Counted from the stretch's first letter, positions 40,846 to 53,935 are shown. The stretch is DNA of 64,000 bases from Sinonovacula constricta (GCA_007844125.1 CM017572.1:43444632-43508631), one strand, 5' to 3'. Notes: a model not told the origin generated them from the letters alone. A program made the numbers and translations.

Positions 40846-43800
40846 GAACATAGCCTTTATATTTCGTTGACCGTCCTTCCTATTTTAAATCCACATTTTC
40901 ATTGAATATTTCTTTTATAACCTTGTCAAGCATAGCAAATTATCAATGCAAATTGTAATTGACATTTAATATTATTATTTTTCCACTGTTTTTTTTTTTC
41001 AAATACTAGCATTTTTAAATAAATATGAGGCCAATTTATAATATCAGTTACTGAAATAAGAGTGATTCATAGCAAAAAAGACAACTTTCTGCTATGTCTG
41101 CATCAAAATGTTGATGTCTTGCTCTTCTCACAATCAAATTTTTCATCAAATTGCAAACTACCAACCATTTTGGTTTACAGCCATTGTTTATGCAAACTTC
41201 TTTGTTTGTAATTAAACATTTGTTGTTACTTCTTTTAAATAAACACCAATTTATTAGCCAATTGTTAAAATTGTATATATACTTTCACCAAAAGCATTAC
41301 ATGTATGGTGATTGTCAATACAGCATGAAAGTATAAAGTGTTTATAAAATGCTGTAGACAAATTGATCTGATATATAATACCATATCTTGTTCATTTTTT
41401 ATTTTTTTTTAGGATCACTCTGCATATTATTTTTGTTAAGGTTGCAAGTGAAGAAATCTTACTACTCTTAAAAAAATGTAATTTTACTTTCCTTAAGAGT
41501 ATTGAAAATATGTTGGTTTGTTTATTCAAATATAGCTGGATACCTCAATGTTTTTTTTTTCAGATATCTCAGTATTATTAAAACTTTATAATTTAAAATC
41601 ATTTTTTCCAACATATTCACATGTTAGATTTGTAATTTATATGATTATTGTAGAATTAAAAGAACTTTATTTATTTTTAGATTTTTTTTATGCCAGTTTC
41701 AAAAGTAACATTTATCTTATTTTTTTAATACTATATATATTAAGACAAATATGATCACATTAAAAAAAGAAAAGAAACATAAGATGTTAAACTTCAAAGA
41801 GAAAAGAAAAAACATAGAAGTGTGAACAAACCTCTTTGATGTGATTGGATTAATTGTGAATCGCATTTACAATAATCCTTTAAGTGGATACTTATGTGTA
41901 TAATCAACAAGTTTAATGGAAAATGAAGTGGCTAATTATGAAACACCCTTTGATCCTTTATGTTGTTTGTGTTTGTTTTGTGGCACAGTACTATAAATTG
42001 GTATAATTGTGACAATGATTACTTAAGGGTGAATTAATTGGAAAAGATTGAAAACAATTAGCACCTTTAATCTGTTTAGATTAAAGGAATACTTTTAAAT
42101 GGTTTAGATTAAAGGAATATCTGTATTCTTAGTGCATTTAGTTCTATTTTTTTACCATTTTGCTGAAGACTTACAATCTTGTACTTATGCCTAAGTTATT
42201 GGGTTTATTCATTTAATTTTTAAGAATTTTAAGGAAATCAGTTTAAAAAGTTAAAATTGATTTTTCATTAAAATTCTAAGACCTAATTTTAATTAAAAGT
42301 ATATCAAAGGTATTAACAAAAGTTTGTTTCTCTTGGAAGCTGCCTGATCAAGTCCTGCACTATTTGTTGCTGAATTTAGCAATAATGTTGTTACATGTTG
42401 TTACATGTTTGTTGTTTTATTGAACTGACACAAATTTTGGTCATATTGGCAGTGTCCAGATATTTTTTGGCCACCGCCACACCAAATCTTGTTACAAAAA
42501 ATGACAATGGTCATAATAAAACAACCCAGATTTGATTTTTTTTAATTAATAATAAAATAATATAAGAATGTTTTCAGGACTCTATGCGTTTTTAATTGCT
42601 TTGTGAAAACTTTCATAACATGCATGACAAACTGATTGAAATATTTTAGTATAGACACTAAATGTCTTTTTACTAAACTTCCAATTATAAATCTCTGATC
42701 AATGCTAGGTCTATCCTTTCTTTAAAAATAAAAACTCATTTTATGATTATATTTTTTGTAAAATAAAATACATATACAGAAAGATAAAATAAAATATGGC
42801 CAATGAATAGAATATGTGTTTTTATTGCAGTTACTGGCTAAAACAAGACTGTTGGTTGGTGTTTTATGTTAAGTGTTTCTTTTTGTGTGTTTTAGATTTC
42901 TTATCTTTCATAGTTTCCAAAGGAGTATTATGAGGTGATGGTAAACTGCCACTTAAAAAATATTATCTTCAAGAGGGTTTCTAGTTCAATTTGAGTCTTA
43001 TATTATTTGCGAACAAAATATTCTATGACTGCATAACCAAGAACTGTTTTGTAAACGTAAAATTATTTATGATAATTTTCTTAATTATACACTTATGTCG
43101 TACCTAAAAGAAAACCTATTCTGTTTACGTCCAATTTAAAAGCGAAGCACCCTGAAGCCTCTCAATGTTATTTATTAAATACAAATTAGAAAAAATGTCA
43201 AATTAAACATGTGAAAGGATATTTTATTTACCATCTTTCTCTATACAAACCAGCTTTGTAACCAAGATAAAGGCGGATGATTTCAACATTTATCATAATC
43301 TGCTAAGTTTTGGTAAATAGTGCACAGGGGAAGCTGCTGTCTGATCAGAATCTGCACTGTTTGCTTTAAGTCGTTACAAAATATGTATTGTGAGCTATGT
43401 GAAGTTTAAGCCAAAGCCAGTATCTTAGACTATGCAGTGGTTATTGAAAATAATTTAATATGAAATGAGAAGGGAGAGAACTCTTCCTAAATTTGTAGGA
43501 CGCTTCTTGAAAGAAATATTTATAAAACATGAGATCATTGCTGTTGTAAGTAAAAATGATGTCATACATAATGTCTGTTTTATTTGTATACACACTTTTG
43601 TACACTTACATACAGAAAACTATCCACAAAGGAAGGAGAGAATGGACATTTTGTTAATTTCTAAGAATTGTTAAAATGTTATGAATTTCGTCTTGTAAGT
43701 ATGTAGAAAGTAGTAAAGCTTAATAAAGTGCAGTTTGTTTTGTGTGTGATCTTGTTTCACCACTTTATGTATAGCTGTGCATTCATCCAGGATAAAGGTC

Positions 43801-44730
43801 ACAAATCTAAACATCATGTTGTGGATAAAATTGTTATAACTATATAAAATAGTGTGACTTGTAATACCATTCATAATAAATATAATGAAAAATATAATAT
43901 TCTCTAAACGGGTGACTTAAGGAGTGTGCATACGTGTTGTAAAACTGGTTGTAAAAAATATATATTGTAGAATTGTCTATAAATTGTGGATTTTATCATT
44001 GATGGAGGAAACTTAATCAGATAGATAGTAGCATTCTTGTGCAACTTGTTAATGATTTATTATTGACCACATTTTACAAATGATGATCTTAGCTGTGCAA
44101 AATGTGTTACATGTACATACATGTAGTATATAAAATTAAAAAAATATTAAGGTAAATATAATAGTGGTACGTGCAATGTTATTGTTATAATTTAATATAA
44201 TTACATTAACGAATACATTAAGAAATACATGAAGGAATATATTAAGGAATATATTAATTAATACATCTGTCTAAATTAATACATTGATGTATATATATTA
44301 ATACATTTATTATAATTACATAGTATAAATAAGAAAAATAATATTTTACTGACGGCACTTACTATGAGAACATGTACTTTTACACATGGTACATACTACA
44401 TTCATCTAAATCCAGTTCACATTCCAAACAAAACTAACATCTGCATCACTTCCATTCTTTCACAGAACAATGAAACCAACAAACAGCATCCCTCATAACA
44501 AAAATTCCATAAATTGCAGAACTACCAATAAATTATAAATTTCTCAATTCTCGATTTTTCATTGGCCAGCTTCCGCCGCCTTAGAAATCTGCATCTCTGG
44601 ATTTCGGTCAAAAACAGACATTTTTGGTTTTCCCTGATAAAGGTAATAAAATAATAAAATAACAATTGGCCGGTGAACGTTTGGTCTCAACTGGAACAAT
44701 ACCATTGTTATTGTAGAGATGGGCAATAAT
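40846..44730. other. Non-coding region (spacer or first intron of gene C)
   Basis: AT-rich DNA with no supported exon. It holds a repeat-family fragment at about 42,420-42,490 and an AT-rich run of degenerate AATACATTAA-like repeats at about 44,200-44,320. Confidence 0.45.
42420..42490 (+). repeat. Interspersed repeat fragment (TGGTCATAYTGGC family)
   Basis: It carries GACACAAATTTTGGTCATAT followed by TGGC (motif at 42438-42450), shared with copies at 45,448 and 50,537. All three follow a CA-rich lead and precede CCAGCTCC/CCAG-like sequence. A short, decayed member of the family. Confidence 0.45.
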
Positions 44731-44827
44731 ATGTAAAGTGGATCTGGAAGTCTTAGAGCAAAGGAGAAATGTCTTTATCAGGGCTAGCCCGCTAGGGAAC
44801 ATACAAGACAGGGGGTCCACTTTACAT
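44731..44827. repeat. Perfect 12-bp inverted repeat with 73-base loop
   Basis: ATGTAAAGTGGA at 44731-44742 and TCCACTTTACAT at 44816-44827 are exact reverse complements. It could be a small hairpin or the core of a miniature element; no target-site duplication was identified. Confidence 0.5.
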
Positions 44828-45419
44828 CGATCTGGTATAGTAGTGTTGTGGGTATGATCAGATTTTGGGGAGGTCTGTGGAAGGTTTTATGGCAAAACAG
44901 GACACCCATAAATGATAAAATATGCAACTTGTTGTCGATGCATCTCATAAGTGTATGTAGGCTTTCATCACTGAAACTCAATATTTCATAAAATGATTAT
45001 TTAGTTGGAAATTTAAGCATATGTAATTTATTATATAGCTTCCTATTGAGGAGCAAATGCATGTATTGAAATGCATCTCATTATGCAGTCACTTTCATTT
45101 CCATTTTAAAGCAAATTTGTCGATATATAGAAATGAAAAAAGCGAAATACTAGATTTTAATATCTTACATATACATTCTATTGCATTGGGTTGGTTTAAT
45201 TTCTCCTAATTCTAGATAACAATCTAAACAACTAAAATATTAACTATCTTAAATTACTTAAGCAACACTATATTTTAACCCTAAGCTAATATATGGTCAA
45301 AGTTATTTTCTAACAACTACGTGTTGACTGTGATCCGTGGTTTTGTGTTTCGACCCTTACAGGGTCCACACTATTTGCTTAAGCCCTTATTAAGTAATCT
45401 AGTAGGCGGGATAGTTTTT

Positions 45420-45590
45420 GTTTCGTTACATCACACCATCAAGATTATGGTCATACTGGCGACGTCAATGATTAGTGCAAAAATACCCAAGACTTATGTC
45501 TGGGTAGAACCACCAGCACACCACAGGTTAGCTGGAAAACTACCAAACATGAAAGGTCTCTCCCCGACCGGGATACGAACCGATAAGAAA
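45420..45590 (-). repeat. tRNA-derived SINE-like copy
   Basis: It contains TGGTCATACTGGCGAC (45448-45463), CACCACAGGTTAGCTGG and CCCGACCGGGATACGAACC. The last, on the minus strand, reads as a T-arm/B-box-like GGTTCGTATCCCGG. Similar pieces occur at 53,866-53,935 and 50,530-50,590. It is a member of an interspersed family in the presumed first intron of the long form of gene C. Confidence 0.5.
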
Positions 45591-46215
45591 GCTCTGAAAT
45601 GGATTGTGAATCGTATTGTTGTGGTATTTGATTTCCCTGGTTAATAACCATACAATTTGTTATAGAATTACTGCTACCAGAACAACAGAGATTCTATTTG
45701 ACATTAGCAACCATTGTAAATTCAAAGCAGTTCTGTTGATCTGGCAAAATGACTATTCTTTTTGACATCAGCAACCGTCGTAAATTTATTCAAAGCAGTC
45801 CTGTTGATCTGGCAAAATGACTTTAAAAGCAAGTTTAGATTTAACTTCATTTTAATGGAAGCGAAAGTGCGCCATAATAAATAAGGTCGAACTACTGAGA
45901 AAAAAATACACGCATGTCTGCCAAAAGGGTAATAACAAGGTTTAAAGTCACCAAAAATTGCTTTAATGACTGTTGTCTGTTAGGTTAAGGCCCTTTGTTT
46001 CATCATAAGAAGTAAAATAAGTTCAAGGGACGCTGCTTTGTCTAATGCATATGTTGCGCCAAAATGTGATTATTAATAATTATTTTGAGTAATTTACAAG
46101 GATTATATATACATTTTAACAGCTGGTTGCCATTTTCAAGGAAGGGTTGTTCTGTCCAGATGGTTTCATAAAATCAGTACTATTTCTTCACCAACTCACA
46201 ACCCTGTGGTTGTAG

Positions 46216-46282
46216 ACAACAACAACAACAACAACAACAACAACAGTAACAGCAGCAGCAGCAGCAGCAACAACAACAACAG
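46216..46282 (+). repeat. Compound (ACA)n/(GCA)n microsatellite
   Basis: About ten ACA units, a short interruption, about seven AGC units, then ACA units again. No coding context is apparent. Confidence 0.95.
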
Positions 46283-47369
46283 ATTAACCTAATGCTTCTA
46301 CAGTTCTCAAATTGTTGAAAAAAACTACAAGAATTTACTTATATCTGAATATAGCTTTAAATTGCCTATTTTACAACGTATATGTCCTACCAACACAATA
46401 AATAATTAGTCCACTATAAAGACAGAAAGACACTATTGCATATGGCCCAATAAATACACACTCTAGACATGCAATACAGCCCGTAAAACAACCACTTAAT
46501 TCTCGTTAATTGCCAATTAGACTACTTGATCTAAGATATAAAACAATAGCGACCACCTGTGAACAGACACCACCCACTAGGAGTGACCATCATGGTCATT
46601 GTATACAACCGTAGACTAGACATTAAGACTGGAGAAGCTTGTAGACTGCAATGAACAGTATTGCACTACTGTATATCCATAAATCGGATATAGCTGCCAA
46701 ATTGTCTTATTTTATACAACAAGCTACTGATACGAATTAGAATTGTATAATTGTCTATTTGTATGAGTTAATTAAGAGGTAGTATATTGATTTAACGAGT
46801 AGTTACCATGTTTTTGTTAATAAGACCACATTGTTTGGTTAGATAGATAGCAGCAAGTGAACCTTCTGTGTCTATAATTGCAGTAAGATATTTATACTAG
46901 CTTTATAGTCTAGGTTATTAGCTGACCGAATTCATTAATTACGATAAGAGGGAAAGTACTGTAAAGGTAGTCTCTCATGTGATAAATTAGACAACATTTA
47001 CCATAAAGCATGGTGGGAAATAACGTAGTACGGCAAATATAATGAAATAGTTATATCGCGTGGAAATTATTTTATTGTATCTAATATAAGTGAGCTTACT
47101 TACATACACAGTTAACTGTTAGTTGGAAACGGCAAATATGCTTAACTTATTATATAGAATATTGTTAGCTATTAAACTATTAAATAGTAAAGGGTCAATA
47201 CCCATCAACTCGTAATCGATAAAAATATGTTTATTGTTCTTGTTAGTCGTTATTCTAAATATTCTAAATGGCAAAATGTCAAATCTACTGTTTTGAAATG
47301 GTAAAAGGGTAAAGCCAGCAGTCACCAATTTTGAATTTAGTCTTTAAACTTTGTGCCTTATAAACTCAC

Positions 47370-47471
47370 CCTTTCCAGTACGTCTCCGTCGTGTAGTCCG
47401 ACTTGTGACGCTACTTGTTTCGGACAGTATTGTCTCCTGCGAATATGCAGGCTTTAGACCTGATGGAATGT
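47370..47471 (-). CDS. Candidate upstream exon of gene C (basic N-terminal region)
   Basis: It is bounded by TTATTTCAG and GTGAGT. One frame is open through all 102 bases (two bases, 33 codons, one base). It encodes a Ser/Thr-rich stretch ending TTRRRRTGKG. It accepts the single base left by the exon at 51112. It leaves one base, which pairs exactly with the second exon of gene C (the GT of a Gly codon before QLQMS). It is GC-richer than its surroundings. It could instead belong to an unrelated minus-strand gene. Confidence 0.45.
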
Positions 47472-48269
47472 CTGAAATAAAAGAATCAATGAATTAAAGG
47501 TAGGGATAATATAATCGATTAAAGTGCCATTTTCCTTATCTCTAGGTGTTTGAATCACACCTTCTGCTAATAAAAAGCAAAAACAGCAACAGCAACATGA
47601 AAAAATAAGAGCATTTTTTTGATAGGACATGCTGTTGAAAAGTTTGTTGTTTTTAACTTTAGTATCCGCAAACCTCATCGATTGATGCTCTATGATATAA
47701 TTGTATCGCTCTTGTTTACTTATCATTGTGTCTAATGCACGTTTTGTTGTTCTAATGCACGTTTTTTTTGTTTTTTTAAACGTTTTCATTTTCTAATAGA
47801 CCGCTTAAAAAATAATAATTAGTAACTGCTTAGTGACACACCTCGCTGTCAAAATCCAATTTAAAATGCATCAAACCAAGCAGAAAACTAGACACATAGC
47901 ACGCGCGCTTTCTACTGTTTAGAATACGATTTATAAGCTTCAGCGTGTCACTATTTGTATGGTTAATCTTTTATCCCCGGAACCTGTATTGTTAATTTGG
48001 TAATACAGCTTCCAGTCGACAAAATTTCCATTGATTTTCAAGAAAACAAACAAGATCAATTTCGCAATGACTACACTCATCCTAACGCAATAAATACCTA
48101 CACAAACGATTATGGCTTTGGCCAATTCGAAATTTGTTTAATTTGTTCATTCAAGTGTTTTAAATTCACTAAAGGGCAATTTGAATACAAAAGCAAGTAA
48201 TTCGGCGACTTAACTGACCGTTAAAATGTTTACATTGACTTAAATTGCGATTTAATCGAGTGAATCCCC

Positions 48270-48370
48270 GATATCCTGTGACGTCACGGATGCTTCCCTG
48301 TCATTACGACACGCGTGCTTCCGGTGTTCTCCCGAAGTCGCGCGGGAATACCCGAATCACGTGACTGGGA
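48270..48370. promoter_or_regulatory. GC-richer promoter-like block with CRE, ETS and E-box
   Basis: TGACGTCA (palindromic CRE) at 48279-48286, CTTCCGG (ETS-type) at 48318-48324 and CACGTG at 48358-48363 lie in a CpG-containing stretch that stands out from AT-rich surroundings. It is about 800 bases upstream of the candidate exon at 47471 on the minus strand, so it may be one start site for the long form of gene C. Direction cannot be decided; the 129-codon plus frame here has no domain. Confidence 0.35.
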
Positions 48371-50500
48371 GACTTCGCTACTGAAACAGACGAAATATTT
48401 ATTGCACCCTTGTTGCCGTAGACAGACGAGAGTGTCTGATTGCGTAAGTAATTTAAGACTGATCGACGGGGTGGCCATTTATCGAGGAAATGATGTCGGT
48501 TCAATCTGTCACGCCGTAACTTACCCGACATTATACTCAACATTACCCATAGAGCCATATTGTTTCCCCACCCACCTTCCTTCCTTGCCCGACCGTCTGG
48601 GATCATCCCACCGCTCTCATACGTTCATTAATGAACAAACACAATGGCTCAACCATCTGTTGAAGAAGGTGGCCATTCTTTTACACTACATTGCCTCTCA
48701 TTAGCATCTCCGTTACGAAGAGGCCGTCAAAAAGATCTGTCGCCATTAGACTAACTAGCTTCTGGAAGCATGATGCGACGAAAATTGGGTATTAAAAACA
48801 AATTATACGACTCGTTGCTCAAACAAGTTAACCCTGTACCAACGCTGTATGTAACGCCAGATTTAGCATATAAAAATTGGCATGCAACAGTTAAATAATT
48901 TGGCTGCTCGCAGCAGTACAAATTTGATTCCTTGTTTGATATTAGCAATATGGTCAATCCATAAAACGGAAGGTTGACTCTATATCTTTATACTAATATT
49001 GATACTGAGCAAAAATTGATGCAAAGGCCTGTTGCAAACATTTAAAAAAATATTTTCTAAGTCATGAGTAATGTCGACATTGTATTAAGTGTTTATTTTT
49101 AGATGAATGAAAACTGGTAAAATTTTGTTTATACAATATCTGGCGATATGTGTTAATAGATATAAAAAATTAAAAAAAGGAAAGAAAAAATGTGTAAAGT
49201 ACGTAATACAGTGTTTTTGTGTAACCTTTGTTCAATTTACACTTATTAAAAAAAAGACAATTATTACTGAACAAAGCCAAAATGGTTAAGATTTATCTCT
49301 CTCTTGGAAGCGAAATGACATATCAAATTCATAGACATTTACTTGTGAAGTCGATATAATTGTCGAACGAAATGTTTTCACATGGTTTCCGTGGCCCTCA
49401 TAACAAAATACGTACAAATTTGCCTGCAGTTTTACGTTAAATCTCATTTATATGGGACTACATGTAACTTGTATCGAGCAGCTTGAGGTAAGTTCAATTT
49501 AGCGCACACCTGCTTGTTTTTAAGAAATCACTTTCTTTACCAACTCATTTTTTACCAACCTTATCTAAAGTCACCCGTGCATGGAGCCATGATGCGTTTT
49601 TGTTGAATACTGTAAATCTTCGACAAACGACGCGATTGTATCAGTAGATATTGTAAAACTGTTTCTTTGTCTGATGAAAAGAAAAGCTATAAAATACTTA
49701 ATGCATCATCCTCTTATAGGTATTGACCAGCTGTCGGTGACGGGTGCGAGGTACGCAAAACCTATATATATGACCTTCGCAGAGAGCGTCGCGACTATTT
49801 TACCATTTTAAATTTAACGCTAGATAACGTTTTCGATTTTTTATTTATTTTAAGTTTGGTTTCAACCAAACGTAAATCGTGTCATCAAATATAATAATTT
49901 CGAGACAGCAATAATGAGACTTGCGGAAAGTATTATCCGGACTTGACCCCTGCCCGCTCCCCCTACCTCAAATGGCATACCTGGGTAGAACCAGTGCCAT
50001 GACACTATAGTTGCTATGATTAGGTGGGGGTGGAGCTAAATAAGTGTGGATACTATGAGAAATATTTTCACTTGCCACATTACAATAAACAGCAGTAAAG
50101 ATCCATATTTAATTCAAAGCCTTATTAAAATGTTTTAGTAATTAACGGAGAGAAATAGATACGAGGTACATGTTATCATCGTTTATTTATCGTTATAAAT
50201 TGAACTCAAGTATCCAGCGCTACAGGTTTTTAATAAGGGCACCTCATGTGAATACTTAGGATATAATGCACGTAACAGGTCTACTAAAACGGTCGTTGTT
50301 ATTTTAAAATAGGCTGAAATGACTACAGGAAGCAAATAATGAAACATCCAGCGCAAAGCGCCTGTTTAAGAGCTCGTTAATTTTTAAATGTAAGCAAATA
50401 ACAGATCTTTCAGCTTTGAGATTGTAACAATTGTTACAACGAAGACTGCGATAGTGCGTTCAACAGGTAAAGATCTGTACTTCTATCCCTGTAGTTTATG
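48371..50500. other. Non-coding region
   Basis: No exon with both convincing splice sites and phase was found. A piece near 49,981-50,030 (CTGGGTAGAACCAGTGCC) resembles the SINE-like family at 45.5 kb. Confidence 0.45.
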
Positions 50501-50529
50501 AAGTATGTTTTTTGTTCCATCGCATCGAC

Positions 50530-50590
50530 ACAATTCTGGTCATATTGGCGACGGCCAGCTCCTTATTGGCCGAGGGAGACACAAGATAAT
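50530..50590 (+). repeat. Interspersed repeat fragment (TGGTCATAYTGGC family)
   Basis: It shares GACACAATT and TGGTCATATTGGCGAC (50537-50552) with the copies at 42.4 and 45.4 kb. It runs directly into the CT microsatellite. Confidence 0.45.
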
Positions 50591-50608
50591 AGGTGTAGAT
50601 CCTGATTA

Positions 50609-50615
<7 letters not shown>

Positions 50616-50676
<61 letters not shown>

Positions 50677-50736
50677 ATATTTCCCTCTTTTTCTCTCTCT
50701 GTTCTCTCGCTTTGTTCTCTCTCTTTTTCTCTTTAT

Positions 50737-50801
<65 letters not shown>
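50616..50801 (+). repeat. (CT)n microsatellite, two tracts
   Basis: (TC)n at 50616-50669 and 50741-50801 are separated by an imperfect CT-rich stretch. The Ser/Leu-rich and Arg/Glu-rich open frames across it are artefacts. Confidence 0.97.
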
Positions 50802-50804
<3 letters not shown>

Positions 50805-51111
50805 CTGTCATTTTCCTGTCGATTTACAACAATAACCTAATGTCGGCAGTACCTCTTTACAGTAATATATGCCACAGATTACCAAAACGTATCAACTAAC
50901 ATTGAAAAAATCGTAGCGTTAAAGAAAATCAGATCTTTATTGGAGAATGAAAAACGAAAAGACAACCTACTGAGATAAAATTTGGCACATAAAACAACAT
51001 CGCTAACTTATTATTGCTAAAATTGTTAGCTGTATCACATTAAATCTATATTTGCAAAACTATGCAGTATGTGTCTTCTTAGGTAGTACAACAATAAAAA
51101 TAAACACTCAC

Positions 51112-51227
51112 CATCGCTACCTCCGTTTTCCGACCGTCTCCGTTTGGCGACCACCTGCACGCCCATACATATATCTCTTTTCCGCTTCATCGTTCCCATA
51201 GTTACCATAACTTTTTAGTATAACTGT
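51112..51227 (-). CDS. Candidate start exon of gene C long form
   Basis: The exon is bounded by TGTTTTCAG before 51227 and GTGAGTG after 51112. An in-frame TAA precedes the ATG at 51208, so the ATG is a true start if the exon is real. Thirty-two codons plus one base encode a short basic region with KRKR and KRRR clusters. The leftover G joins the AC of exon 47471-47370 to make Asp. Joined to both that exon and gene C exons 2-9, the frame stays open for 680 residues. Two basic clusters plus RRRR suggest nuclear targeting. The presence of an acceptor means a non-coding first exon would lie further upstream. Confidence 0.45.
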
Positions 51228-51845
51228 CTGAAAACATAATTTTCACATTTAAAATAACACTATTGATTGTTCATGAATGTTGTATCTCTGTGCTCTATCA
51301 TGTCATACTAATTAATAATTATTCACAAAGTTGATCTTTTCGCACACGTGTTCTTCGTACGTCTTTAATCACATTACTAAAATTGATTTATTCAACACTG
51401 GCACTACCCTACAATGTGCGTGCGCAAAAAATGTTCTATAAGAGAAATGTCTCTTTGAATGTTTTTGATTATTTCACTTCTACGTTTTGATTATAATACC
51501 GTTCACGAGTAAATTGACTCAGTTAAGAGGCCTGGTTAAGTCAAATTTTCTCCGCCCTGCAAATTCTTGTTTCTCTGTAATAAGCACATTCACAGCGTGA
51601 CGTAATTTTAAAGTAAATTGTTTAAGTTTTTCTGCAATGTACACTTCCTAGACAGAGAAAATTAGTGCAAATTTTTATTTTAAAACCTTTTCTTGTCTAT
51701 ACCTTTTCATTAAAATATGTCCATCCACAGTGCACATTTGCCAGGAATAAACTATCTTTGCCACATTTTGCACTCTCACTTCTTTTATCACAACAATTAG
51801 TCCATCCACAGATTAAATGAGTCTTAAAATACAATAATTATGATA

Positions 51846-51880
51846 TCGCGCGAGCTGGCGCGAGCCCACAATCGTAATAA
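51846..51880. promoter_or_regulatory. Short CpG-dense block
   Basis: CGCGCGAGCTGGCGCGAGC, with two direct GCGCGAGC copies, stands in AT-rich DNA about 620 bases upstream of the candidate start exon at 51227 (minus strand). A possible promoter element; no TATA box was identified. Confidence 0.25.
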
Positions 51881-53089
51881 AAATCCTCGTGATTAGTCGG
51901 GCAGCTCCGAACACATCTTATATCTCAGCTTCTCGGCTACCTCTTGCTGATCGTCTTGTTCGCTGAACCCTCCCTCAATCAGCATGTACCATGTATCATC
52001 CGAAATCCTATCTATCAGCAAATGGTAATCAGACGATATCCCGCCGGGCAGACTAACAGTCAGAAATACGAACCCTTTAAACGTAAGCCAGTTCGTCGAC
52101 TTCCTATTTTAGCTCGTCCTTCGAGCTTTATGTAGTCAAATCGGTTATTTTTTGTAAGCATTCTTTTCACGTTTCAACAGGTTAGTTTTCATCTATTCAA
52201 CAAGCGTGTCTCAACAGTGAGCCAATCGCTGGCGTAATTTTACTGTCAGTCATTCAAAAGTCATTCAATCGGTACGTCATATCTTCCACAGGGATCTGTT
52301 GAAAGGGTGTTGCCTACCTATTGACTTTCCGTGGGATTCGGCCCCTTACCACCAGTCGCCCTCAAGCTATTCGATCCTCTTTATTCCAAAAACCCTAATT
52401 CATATCATTGGCTTCTTGTTTTTTACTACACTGACATTTGAAACGGTTACACACGGTTTGGGCAAGTTCGTCGTAATATCTTTTTTTATTTTATGTTTCC
52501 AGGTTAAACGGTCTTTTGTTATAAAAATGAAAAATGTAAATTGTAACTCATTTTTATAACTTGTATGTGCGTTATACCCGTGAGATAAAAATGTGAACAG
52601 ATAACGAACTTTTAGTAATCGATTTTATGATTACAAAATAAAACGGTATTAAGGGTGATAAAAAAAATGCAGATTAAATCTGCTTAAGAAATGATTGCAC
52701 TTTTTGACAGTTTTACATAGTTTTTGTTTTTATGCACCCTAGGTTCTAATCGAAACTTAAAATTAAAACAAGAATACAGAACTTACGATCACATTTACGT
52801 CGTTTATTAAGTCGTAATATATGCCTTAAATACCACGAAACTGAAAGGACTTTTTAACTTAAATATTTAATCTAAAAAACTTCCATAAGGTATAAACATA
52901 TTAACTGAAAAATGGAAATCAAAAAGCAAACAATCACAAAGGAAAATTAGCCTGAAATATTTCTGGTTGATTCTGAAATACCTTTACCTGGTGTTTTTTT
53001 TAAAGTGAAACGAAAAAACAATAAAAGAACAATCATCTTTACTTAAATTTAAAGTCGCTTCGGCAAAAATTTTTTGCGACTTTTTCATT

Positions 53090-53330
53090 TTCGAAACGTG
53101 ATAAGGATCAGAGCCGAAGGCAACCGCCTTGCACGTGATTTTTGGACGCGTTGGGAGATAAACACGATGCGTGCGCATCTTCATAGCCCCGCAACAGTTG
53201 GCGCGCCACCTGCTGGGAAAGCTATCGAATGCGTCGATCAACAGTCAGAAGTAAACGCGCGCGCAATTCACTCTCACCTGTTGCCTGCCAACGTAATATT
53301 AGCCAATCAGACGACAGAGAAAGTGCAACA
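53090..53330. promoter_or_regulatory. CpG-rich promoter-like block
   Basis: A stretch with many CpGs (GTGCGTGCGCATC, GGCGCGCCACC, AACGCGCGCGC) and a CCAAT at 53303-53307. It overlaps a 139-codon plus-strand frame without domain features, which I do not call a gene. It could be the distal promoter of the gene C long form (minus) or of an unseen gene. Confidence 0.3.
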
Positions 53331-53865
53331 TGTCAACGCGAGTCGGGCGAATAATTGTACGAAACAAGACACCTCAATTAAAAAATGTAATTGTAATGAG
53401 AAAATAGCAACGGCAACCACTATCCCTATTTCAGCAAGCCCGTTTTTTTTATTTGAAAAATATAAGGAACTTGTTTTACCTTTGACGAGTTAACGCCGGG
53501 CCCTCCAATCTACCAAAAACCATTTATTGACATGTTTGTCATGACTGTAAATATTTCTCATGTTCGATGAGGATGTTGACGCATTATGTTTTTATTAATA
53601 GCTTGTCGGAATTACATAATAATTGCCCAGTCGGATCATTGTCATTCGTAAACGTTACTATTTTTGGCGAATAAAATATATAATTATATCGAATAATATA
53701 TCCGAAAATTATCCCTCAAACACAAGGAGTGACAAAAGTATCTAGCTGGGGATTATTGACATGTTGTTGAGCATAGTGCATCAGAAGGAAAACATTTTTG
53801 GTGTTTTAATACATCGCAGAGACCAATCATATATGGTGATTGTAGTGATATCCAGTTATTTTGTA
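53331..53865. other. Non-coding spacer
   Basis: Nothing supported beyond AT-rich sequence. Confidence 0.5.
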
Positions 53866-53935
53866 GGACGAAGAACCATCGGTGCACCACAGGTACACCT
53901 TAATTCGTCCCGACCGGGATTCGAACCCGGTGTGT
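53866..53935 (-). repeat. tRNA-derived SINE-like fragment
   Basis: On the minus strand CCGGGTTCGAATCCCGG forms a perfect T-arm (five pairs and a seven-base loop). GTGCACCACAGGT is shared with the copy at 45.5 kb. No D-arm, anticodon arm or acceptor pairing is found, so it is not a functional tRNA. A more decayed relative may lie at about 54,240-54,350 (CAGGTCAGCTGG ... GACTCGAACCC). Confidence 0.5.

Noticed and set aside
48315..48704. 129-codon plus-strand frame
   Set aside because: No recognisable domain or splice context; overlapping frames of similar length exist on the other strand.
50505..50840. Ser-Leu and Arg-Glu repeat proteins
   Set aside because: Produced by the CT microsatellite.
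51920..51960. CAGCTTCTCGGCTACCTC resembles the start of U2 snRNA
   Set aside because: The similarity covers only a few bases; the branch-recognition and Sm-site regions do not follow.
53074..53493. 139-codon plus-strand frame
   Set aside because: No domain, no similarity recognised, and it sits in a CpG-rich block where stop codons are rare. Promoter-like DNA is the better reading.
53880..53935. Possible tRNA gene on the minus strand
   Set aside because: Only the T-arm is intact. No D-arm, anticodon arm or paired acceptor stem can be drawn.
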